This document shows positions 1 to 5,764 of a stretch of DNA of 7,759 bases, in pieces; position 1 is the first letter of the stretch; every line of letters begins with the position of its first letter. The position numbers and the translations under genes are program-made. Source of the DNA: an uncultured Clostridia bacterium (GTDB lineage: Bacteria; Bacillota; Clostridia; Oscillospirales; Acutalibacteraceae); assembly GCA_947565265.1 (NCBI GenBank), contig CANOFK010000044.1, positions 1 through 7,759 on the forward strand, written 5' to 3'. Under the pieces are notes generated by a model that was not told where the DNA came from, searched no databases, and saw nothing but the letters and a program-made list of their open reading frames with translations.

Positions 1-1712
1 CAGGCCAGCAGGCCGCCCCCAAGCGGGGCCGGGGCCGTGCCAGGCGCTCCAATAAGCCCGGAATCAAGGTGTATTTCCTGGGCGGCCTCAATGAAATCGG
101 CAAAAACTTTACCCTATATGAGTGCCAGGACGATATGCTTATCGTAGATTGCGGCCTGGCCTTCCCAGACGACGATATGCCCGGCGTGGATCTGGTCATC
201 CCGGACTTTGCCTTTGTGGAGAAACACCGGGCGAAGATCAAAGGCGTGGTCATCACCCACGGCCACGAGGATCACATTGGCGCGGTGCCCTACCTGCTGA
301 AAAAGCTCAATGTGCCTGTCTACGGCACGGCCCTGACCATTGGGCTGATCGAGAGCAAGCTGAAAGAGCACGGCCTCACCGGCTCGGCCAGGCTGCACGT
401 GACCCCGCCGGGCTCCCGCATCAAAATGGGCTGCATGGAGGTAGAGCTTATCCACGTAAACCACTCCATCGCCGACTCGGTTTCCCTGGCCATCCACAGC
501 CCCGCAGGGGTGCTGGTGCATACCGGGGACTTTAAGATCGACTTTACCCCCGCCGAGGGGAAAATGATTGACCTGGCCCGGTTTGCCCAGTTGGGGCAGG
601 AAGGGGTGCTGGCCCTGCTGGCCGACTCTACCAACGCGGAGAGGCCCGGCTATACCCAGACCGAGCAGCGGGTCAACGACTCCCTGGACGCACTGTTCAA
701 CCGGGCCCAGGGCAAGCGCATTATTGTGGCAACCTTCGCCTCCTCCATCAGCCGGGTGCAGATGATCATCAACTGCGCGGTAAAATACGGGCGCAAGGTG
801 GCCCTTTCCGGGCGCAGTATGGTAAATGTAATGGGCATTGCCAGCGAATTGGGGTACCTGGACATTCCCCCTGGGGTGCTGGTAGACCTGAACCTGATCA
901 ACCGCTACGAGCCCGGCCAACTGGTGCTGATTACCACCGGCAGCCAGGGCGAGCCCATGTCCGCCCTGACCCGTATGGCGTTCTCTGACCACCGGCAGGT
1001 GGCCATTGGGCCAAACGACTTCATTATCCTGTCCGCCCGGCCCATCCCCGGCAACGAAAAGACCGTAGGCGCGGTGGTGGACGAGTTGCTGAAACAGGGC
1101 TGCACGGTGATCTATGAATCCATGTACGAGGTGCACGTGTCCGGCCACGCCTGCCAGGAGGAGTTAAAACTCATCCACGCCCTGACAAAGCCCAGGTTCT
1201 TTATACCTGTGCACGGCGAGCAGAAACACCTGCAAAAGCACGCAGGGCTGGCCATGGCCATGGGGATGCCCAGGGAGGATATCTATATTGGCGATATCGG
1301 CAATGTGCTGGAGATCCATGAGGACCACATGAAACGGCTGGCCGACGTACCTGCGGGCAGTGTGATGGTGGACGGCCTGGGCGTAGGCGATGTGGGCAGC
1401 ATTGTGCTGCGGGACCGCAAACACCTGGCCGAGGACGGGCTTATTGTGGCGGTGTGTTCGGTAGACGCCAACGACGGCCACGTGGTTGCCGGGCCGGATA
1501 TTGTTTCCCGCGGGTTTGTGTATGTGCGGGAGTCGGAAGAGTTGATGGTAGAAGCCAGGAAGGTGGTATATAAAACCCTGGAGGAGTGCGCGAACCGCCG
1601 GGTGCGGGACTGGAGCGGCATGAAACAGAGCGTGAAGGATGAACTCTCCCGGTTCCTGTACAGGAAGACCCAGCGCAACCCCATGATCCTGCCGATTATT
1701 ATGGAGGTATAG
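1..1712 (+). CDS. rnj: Ribonuclease J (metallo-beta-lactamase/beta-CASP RNase), 5' end outside window
   Basis: RNase J is a zinc-dependent cytoplasmic nuclease of the metallo-beta-lactamase/beta-CASP family. It has endonuclease and 5'-3' exonuclease activity and works in bulk mRNA turnover and RNA maturation in Firmicutes. Numbered from the Val codon at 69 as residue 1, the sequence shows LGGLNEIGKN at 4-13, the metal-binding HGHEDH at 64-69, NHSIADS at 131-137, HTGDFK at 151-156, ADSTNAERPG at 185-194, SGHA at 358-361, PVHGE at 380-384 and the C-terminal tail PMILPIIMEV. The 547 residues from there match the family core of about 555. The frame is open to base 3 with no stop. The codons before 69 encode a basic Arg/Lys/Gly/Pro stretch and then GIKVYFLGG, the first beta strand, so the GTG at 69 is internal and the true start lies upstream. 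TAG stop at 1710. No key residue appears to be missing. Confidence 0.95.
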   Translation, partial: GQQAAPKRGRGRARRSNKPGIKVYFLGGLNEIGKNFTLYECQDDMLIVDCGLAFPDDDMPGVDLVIPDFAFVEKHRAKIKGVVITHGHEDHIGAVPYLLKKLNVPVYGTALTIGLIESKLKEHGLTGSARLHVTPPGSRIKMGCMEVELIHVNHSIADSVSLAIHSPAGVLVHTGDFKIDFTPAEGKMIDLARFAQLGQEGVLALLADSTNAERPGYTQTEQRVNDSLDALFNRAQGKRIIVATFASSISRVQMIINCAVKYGRKVALSGRSMVNVMGIASELGYLDIPPGVLVDLNLINRYEPGQLVLITTGSQGEPMSALTRMAFSDHRQVAIGPNDFIILSARPIPGNEKTVGAVVDELLKQGCTVIYESMYEVHVSGHACQEELKLIHALTKPRFFIPVHGEQKHLQKHAGLAMAMGMPREDIYIGDIGNVLEIHEDHMKRLADVPAGSVMVDGLGVGDVGSIVLRDRKHLAEDGLIVAVCSVDANDGHVVAGPDIVSRGFVYVRESEELMVEARKVVYKTLEECANRRVRDWSGMKQSVKDELSRFLYRKTQRNPMILPIIMEV

Positions 1713-1732
1713 GCCCGGTATAAGGGCTTTTT
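1711..1732 (+). terminator. Weak terminator-like hairpin after RNase J
   Basis: GCCC (1713-1716) can pair with GGGC (1724-1727) across a 7-nt loop, and TTTTT follows at 1728-1732. A G-T and an A-T pair could lengthen the stem at its base, using the last two bases of the stop codon. The layout of GC stem then T run is that of an intrinsic terminator, but the stem is short, so partial read-through into gdpP is likely. Confidence 0.4.
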
Positions 1733-1767
1733 GACAGAAACGGGCGCTTAATAAGGAGCTGAAGAGG

Positions 1768-3741
1768 ATGCGGAGAAAGAAGGTTTGGGTCACCTCGCCG
1801 CTGATGTACCTGATGGCGGCGGCCATGCTGGTAATGGCGGCCGCCAGCTACCCGTACAGCCGGGTAGTGTTCGCGGTGGAGCTTACCGCTGCGGGGCTTT
1901 GCTGCCTGGCAGTGGCAGTGTCAGCGGTGCTGTACCGGCAAAACGCCGTGGCGGCCCTGCGGGCAGCGGGCAAGGTGCTGGGCGCCGAGGAAACGGAAGC
2001 CCTGCAGGAATTCGCCCTGCCGGTGGCCGTGGTGGCCCCTGCCGGCGACCTGGTGTGGGTAAACAACGCCTTTGCGCAGACCCTGGGGGCCGTGCACCCG
2101 GGCCTGGGAGAGAGCATTTTGCGCTATATCTACCCCAAGACCTTCCGGCAGGTTATGGAGGAGAAGGGGGTGGCGGTGTCTTATGGGGGCCGGGAATATA
2201 CCGTGTACGGCGCCCGCACCGGGCAGGGGTATATTGTGTACTTTGTGGATGACACCTACTTTAAGGCCATCAGCAAGGAATACCGGGAGCGCCGGCCGGT
2301 GGTCTGCCTGGCCGTGTTCGACAACCGGGACGAAATGGCCCGGGACGGTGCCGGGGGCGAGGACTCCCGGATTACGGCGGAGGTGGAACAGGCCCTGCGC
2401 GGCTGGGTGCTGGAGGAGCTACAGGGCTTTATCCGCAAGCTTTCCAGCGGGCGGTACCTGTTCGTTACAGACGACGCCCATATTGAGGAGGCCAAGCAGA
2501 AACGTTTCCAGGTGCTGGACCGTGTGCGGGAAGTGAAAAACAGCCGCAATACCATGAGCGCCACCGTGTCCATCGGCGTGGGCCGGGGGGCGGTGACAGT
2601 GGCCGAAAGCGAACGCTGGGCCCGGCAGGCGTTGGAAATGGCCCTGGGCCGGGGCGGCGACCAGGTGGCAGTGACGCAGGGGGGCGATACATACGAGTTC
2701 TTCGGCGGGCTGTCAAAAGGGGTGGAAAAGCGGGACAAGGTGCGTACCAGGGTCATCGCGGCTACCCTAAGCGACCATGTGGCGGGCAGCGACCGGGTGT
2801 TCGTCATGGGGCACACCAACTCGGACCTGGACAGCGTGGGCTCGGCGGTGGGTATGTGGGCCGCCATCCGCAAGGGCCTGGAAAAGCAGGCGAATATCGT
2901 CATCAACCGGGGCAGCACCCTGGCGGGGACGCTGGTGGATATGATCGACGAGAACTACCAGGGCGAGGAGGTATTCATCAGCCCCGGGGAGGCTATGCAG
3001 CAGGCTACGGAACGCTCGCTACTGATCGTGGTGGACACCCACTCTACCAACTATGTAGAGAGCCGGGAACTGTTGGAGCGCATCCCCCGGGTGGTGGTTA
3101 TTGACCACCACAGGATGATGGTGACGCACATTAAAAACGCCCTGATTTTCTACCACGAGCCCTATGCCAGTTCGGCGTCGGAAATGGTGACGGAGTTGGT
3201 GCAGTATATCCGCTCCTCTGCCATTGACCGGACGGATGCCCAGGCGCTGCTGGCGGGCATTATGCTGGATACCAAGAACTTTGTGCTAAAAACCGGCGTG
3301 CGCACCTTTGAGGCCTCCGCCTACCTGCGGCGGCGGGGGGCGGACACCGTGTCGGTGAAAAAGCTGTTCTCCAACACCCTGGATAGCTACAAGCGCAAGG
3401 CCCAGTTGGTTTCCGGCGCGGAGATCTACAAGGGCTGCGCCATTGCCACCTCCAGTTGGGAGCTAGACGATTTGCGGGTGGCCGCTGCCCAGGCCGCCGA
3501 CGAGCTGCTGTCCATCCAGGGGGTAAAGGCCTCCTTTGTACTGTATAAGATGGGCGGCGATGTGAGTATGTCCGCCCGCAGCCTGGGCGACGTGAACGTG
3601 CAACTGATTTTGGAAGAGTTCGGGGGCGGCGGGCACTTTACCATGGCCGGGGCCCAGATCAAAAACGTCAGCCTGGGCGAGGCCAGGCGGATGCTGATAC
3701 GGGCCCTGGACGTTAAACTGAAGGAAATGACCGTACAGTAG
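1768..3741 (+). CDS. gdpP: Cyclic-di-AMP phosphodiesterase GdpP (YybT family, DHH/DHHA1)
   Basis: This is a membrane-anchored phosphodiesterase that hydrolyses c-di-AMP to pApA and so affects cell-wall, potassium and osmotic homeostasis. The 657 residues match the usual length of about 650-660. Two hydrophobic segments (about 12-29 and 33-56) form the membrane anchor. A PAS-like region follows at about 80-165. Next comes a degenerate GGDEF domain (about 175-305), with SGRYL at 227-231 where GGDEF would stand and TVSIGVGRG at 266-274. The linker FFGGLSKGVEKRDKVR leads to the DHH domain: GHTNSDLDS at 348-356, VVDTH at 421-425, IDHHR at 445-449 and LDTKNF at 500-505. DHHA1 ends the protein with GGGGHFTMAG at 619-628. 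The metal ligands expected for the family are present. The ATG at 1768 follows AAGGAG (1753-1758) with a 9-nt spacing. The gdpP-rplI-dnaB order matches yybT-rplI-dnaC of Bacillus subtilis. In that family (p)ppGpp inhibits the DHH domain, which is known from homologues and not visible here. TAG stop. Confidence 0.95.
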   Translation: MRRKKVWVTSPLMYLMAAAMLVMAAASYPYSRVVFAVELTAAGLCCLAVAVSAVLYRQNAVAALRAAGKVLGAEETEALQEFALPVAVVAPAGDLVWVNNAFAQTLGAVHPGLGESILRYIYPKTFRQVMEEKGVAVSYGGREYTVYGARTGQGYIVYFVDDTYFKAISKEYRERRPVVCLAVFDNRDEMARDGAGGEDSRITAEVEQALRGWVLEELQGFIRKLSSGRYLFVTDDAHIEEAKQKRFQVLDRVREVKNSRNTMSATVSIGVGRGAVTVAESERWARQALEMALGRGGDQVAVTQGGDTYEFFGGLSKGVEKRDKVRTRVIAATLSDHVAGSDRVFVMGHTNSDLDSVGSAVGMWAAIRKGLEKQANIVINRGSTLAGTLVDMIDENYQGEEVFISPGEAMQQATERSLLIVVDTHSTNYVESRELLERIPRVVVIDHHRMMVTHIKNALIFYHEPYASSASEMVTELVQYIRSSAIDRTDAQALLAGIMLDTKNFVLKTGVRTFEASAYLRRRGADTVSVKKLFSNTLDSYKRKAQLVSGAEIYKGCAIATSSWELDDLRVAAAQAADELLSIQGVKASFVLYKMGGDVSMSARSLGDVNVQLILEEFGGGGHFTMAGAQIKNVSLGEARRMLIRALDVKLKEMTVQ

Positions 3742-3792
3742 GGGCGCAGGGCCTTCCGGTAAGGGCTTTCAGCCGGGAAGGGATGGGCGCCC
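3742..3792 (+). other. Nested inverted repeats in the gdpP-rplI gap
   Basis: The gap between gdpP and rplI begins right after the TAG with GGGCGC (3742-3747), which is fully complementary to GCGCCC (3787-3792). Inside it, CCTTCC (3752-3757) pairs with GGAAGG (3776-3781). A small apical stem GGCT/AGCC (3764-3767/3771-3774) can form with a 3-nt loop. No T run follows, so it is not a standard intrinsic terminator. It could be a 3'-end stabilising structure for gdpP mRNA, a processing site, or a structured leader for rplI. Pairing was judged by eye only. Confidence 0.45.
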
Positions 3793-3812
3793 AAGGATCA
3801 AGAAACATGGAC

Positions 3813-3819
3813 GGAAAGG
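3813..3819 (+). promoter_or_regulatory. Ribosome binding site that fixes the rplI start
   Basis: GGAAAGG directly touches the upstream ATG at 3820, which leaves that codon no spacing. It sits 9 nt before the ATG at 3829. It therefore supports 3829 as the rplI start. Confidence 0.7.
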
Positions 3820-3828
3820 ATGATAGGC

Positions 3829-4275
3829 ATGAAGGTAGTACTGTTGCAGGACGTAAAGTCCATTGGGAAGAAAGGGGAACTGAAAGAGGTTTCCGACGGG
3901 TACGGCAGAAACTTTTTGCTGCCCCGCAAGCTGGCCAAAGAGGCCAACGCCCAGGCTATGAACGAACTGAAAAACGCCGAGGCGGCCAAAGAGTACAAGA
4001 TCAAGACCGAAACCGAGCAGGCACAGAAGAACGCCGCGGCTATCTCCGGCAAAACGGTGAAAATCTACGCAAAGGCCGGCCAGGGAGGCAAGCTGTTTGG
4101 CTCCGTAACGGCCAGGGAACTGGCGGAGGAGATCGGCAAGCAGTTTGGCGTAGAGGTAGACAAGCGCAAGGTGGTACTGGAGAGTGAGATCAAGGCCTAC
4201 GGCACCTACAGCTTTGACGTAAAGTTCTACAACGGCATCACCGCCACCCTGAGCGTGGCGGTCTGCGAGGCGTAA
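3829..4275 (+). CDS. rplI: 50S ribosomal protein L9 (bL9)
   Basis: L9 binds domain V of 23S rRNA near the base of the L1 stalk and helps maintain translational fidelity. The product is 148 residues, against about 149 in B. subtilis and E. coli. The N-terminal RNA-binding domain shows MKVVLLQDV at 1-9 and the L9 signature region [13 protein letters not shown] at about 24-36. A long charged Ala/Lys/Glu/Gln connecting helix spans about 38-72. The C-terminal domain follows with [18 protein letters not shown] and ends in a beta-rich tail. The start at 3829 was chosen because family members begin with M-K-V and because the GGAAAGG site has 9-nt spacing to it. The in-frame ATG at 3820 would add only Met-Ile-Gly and has no usable spacing. 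The gene lies between gdpP and dnaB, as in many Firmicutes. TAA stop. Confidence 0.96.
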   Translation: MKVVLLQDVKSIGKKGELKEVSDGYGRNFLLPRKLAKEANAQAMNELKNAEAAKEYKIKTETEQAQKNAAAISGKTVKIYAKAGQGGKLFGSVTARELAEEIGKQFGVEVDKRKVVLESEIKAYGTYSFDVKFYNGITATLSVAVCEA

Positions 4276-4317
4276 CACCTGTATGCGGGCGCTGCGGCCC
4301 GGCAAAAGCCTTTGACC

Positions 4318-4349
4318 CTTAAACCCCTTTCTGCCGGAAGGGGTTTAAG
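4318..4349 (+). other. Perfect 12-bp inverted repeat between rplI and dnaB
   Basis: CTTAAACCCCTT (4318-4329) is exactly complementary to AAGGGGTTTAAG (4338-4349), with an 8-nt spacer TCTGCCGG. A further T-G and C-G pair could shrink the loop to 4 nt. On neither strand does a T run follow the stem, so a canonical intrinsic terminator is not supported. The same gap also holds GGGC/GCCC (4287-4290/4297-4300) and GGC/GCC (4301-4303/4308-4310, then TTT) as smaller potential stems. Possible roles are an attenuating structure, an mRNA 3'-end barrier for rplI, or a protein-binding palindrome. Confidence 0.6.
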
Positions 4350-4377
4350 CTGCCAGAGGCCAAAAATCCATCGCATC

Positions 4378-4386
4378 GGGAGGAGG
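4378..4386 (+). promoter_or_regulatory. Strong ribosome binding site for dnaB
   Basis: GGGAGGAGG lies 7 nt before the GTG at 4394. It is the strongest Shine-Dalgarno match in the window and compensates for the GTG start codon. It settles the start of dnaB. Confidence 0.8.
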
Positions 4387-4393
4387 AAAACCA

Positions 4394-5764
4394 GTGGACT
4401 ATGAGGGGCAGGCCTACCAGGGCGGGCTGCGGGAGCCGTTCAACTTGGAGGCGGAGCAGTCTGTGCTGGGGGCGGTGTTGCTAAAAGCGGAATGCCTGAG
4501 CGAGGTAGCGGAGATACTGCCCCGGGCGGATTTCTTCTACGGGGTGGTAAACCAGCAGATATACGGGGCGATGCTGGAGATGTACACCTTTGGCCGGCCG
4601 GTAGATTTTGTAACCCTGCTGACCAAGCTGCGGGAGAATCCGGAGTTTGACCAGGAGGCGGGGCGGGTGTACCTGGCCCAGTTGGCCCAGTTGGTGCCCT
4701 CGCTGGACCATGTGGGCCTGTATGCCGGTATGGTGCGGGACAAGTACAATGTGCGCACCCTGATGCAGGCTGCCCGTAGCATCCTGGAGGAGGCTGGCTC
4801 CGGGGAAAGGGACGCGCAGATGCTGCTGGAAACGGCCGAGCAGCGCATCTACGAGATACGGCAGAGCAAGGAAACCGAGGGGTTGGCCTCCATTAAGGAT
4901 GTGCTGGTAGAAACCTTTGACCGGCTGAACCTGCTGAACTCCCCGGACCGGGACAAGTACCGGGGCATCGCCACGGGCATAGGGCTTTTGGACAGCACCA
5001 TTACGGGGCTGAACCGCTCTGACCTGATCGTGCTGGCGGCCCGGCCCGGTGTGGGCAAAACCAGCTTTGGGCTGAACATCGCCCGGCACGCGGCCATTAC
5101 GGGCAAGCGGCGGGTGGCCTTTTTCTCGCTGGAAATGGGCCGGGAGCAGTTGGCAAGCCGCCTGCTTTCTACCGAGGCCTCGGTGGAGGGCACCAAGCTG
5201 CGCAGCGGCGATATGGAGGACGCGGAGTGGGCCCGGCTGGTGGAAGCCGGGGACATCCTGAGCCGGGCGGAGCTGTACTTTGACGACGCGCCGGGCATCA
5301 CCGTAAGCCAGATGAAGGCAAAGCTGCGCAGGCTGAAAGGGGTGGAACTGGTGATCGTGGACTACTTGCAGCTCATGTCCGGGGGGAAGAAGACGGATAA
5401 CCGGGTCAACGAGATCAGCGACATCACCCGGAACCTGAAGATCATGGCAAAGGAACTGGACGTGCCGGTGATTGCCATGTCCCAGTTGCGCAGGCCGACG
5501 GACCGCACGAAGGATCACCGGCCAGGGCTCTCAGAACTGCGGGATTCGGGCTCTATTGAGCAGGACGCGGATATTGTCATTTTCCTCCACCGGGAGGCGT
5601 ACAACGCCGCCAGTGAGGGCGGGGAAGTGACAGAGGATATGGATGTGAACGCCGCGGAGATCATTGTGGCCAAAAACCGCCACGGGGCCACGGTGGATAT
5701 CCCCGTACACTGGCAGCCGGAGTTTATGCGGTTTACCGCCCGTGCCTTTGAGCGCAATGGCTGA
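4394..5764 (+). CDS. dnaB: Replicative DNA helicase DnaB (DnaC in B. subtilis nomenclature)
   Basis: DnaB is the hexameric 5'-3' helicase that unwinds the chromosome at the replication fork and recruits primase. The 456 residues match the family length of about 450. The N-terminal primase-interacting domain opens with REPFNLEAEQSVLGAVLL at 13-30. A linker at about 155-185 leads to the RecA-like motor domain. This shows TGIGLLDSTITGL at 194-206, Walker A ARPGVGKTS at 216-224, FFSLEM at 243-248 with the catalytic-type Glu, Walker B ELVIVDYLQLM at 318-328, AMSQL at 361-365, the SGSIEQDADIV motif at 385-395, and AKNRHG at 426-431 where the family carries its arginine finger. No intein interrupts it. 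The start is GTG, supported by GGGAGGAGG at 4378. The last 8 nt overlap tilS. TGA stop. Confidence 0.96.
   Translation: MDYEGQAYQGGLREPFNLEAEQSVLGAVLLKAECLSEVAEILPRADFFYGVVNQQIYGAMLEMYTFGRPVDFVTLLTKLRENPEFDQEAGRVYLAQLAQLVPSLDHVGLYAGMVRDKYNVRTLMQAARSILEEAGSGERDAQMLLETAEQRIYEIRQSKETEGLASIKDVLVETFDRLNLLNSPDRDKYRGIATGIGLLDSTITGLNRSDLIVLAARPGVGKTSFGLNIARHAAITGKRRVAFFSLEMGREQLASRLLSTEASVEGTKLRSGDMEDAEWARLVEAGDILSRAELYFDDAPGITVSQMKAKLRRLKGVELVIVDYLQLMSGGKKTDNRVNEISDITRNLKIMAKELDVPVIAMSQLRRPTDRTKDHRPGLSELRDSGSIEQDADIVIFLHREAYNAASEGGEVTEDMDVNAAEIIVAKNRHGATVDIPVHWQPEFMRFTARAFERNG

Noticed and set aside
69..71. GTG as the start of RNase J
   Set aside because: It has no ribosome binding site, would cut the first beta strand (GIKVYFLGG), and the frame is open upstream to the window edge.
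114..1148. Long open frame on the minus strand opposite RNase J (344 codons)
   Set aside because: It is opposite a clear RNase J gene, has no recognisable motifs, and is rich in His/Gly/Gln/Pro as expected of a shadow frame in GC-rich DNA.
1731..1758. Perfect -35 box TTGACA at 1731-1736 as a gdpP promoter
   Set aside because: The only -10-like bases (about 1747-1753) are about 10 bp away, too close, and they run into the ribosome binding site. The T's belong better to the hairpin T run.
3820..3828. ATG at 3820 as the rplI start
   Set aside because: The ribosome binding site directly abuts it with no spacing, and L9 proteins start with M-K-V as at 3829.
3783..4187. Overlapping + strand frame of 134 codons across rplI
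   Set aside because: Its Arg/Gly/Gln-rich translation has no family likeness, and it is out of frame with the certain rplI gene.
4312..4349. TTGACC at 4312-4317 as a dnaB promoter
   Set aside because: At 16-18 bp spacing there is only G-rich stem sequence (CGGAAG/GGAAGG) and no -10 box.
4481..5518. Long open frame on the minus strand opposite dnaB (345 codons)
   Set aside because: It has the same shadow-frame composition and lies entirely inside a well-supported dnaB.
5664..5756. Longer tilS beginning at the ATG at 5664
   Set aside because: It would overlap dnaB by about 100 nt. The added residues have no resemblance to TilS and the ATG lacks a ribosome binding site.
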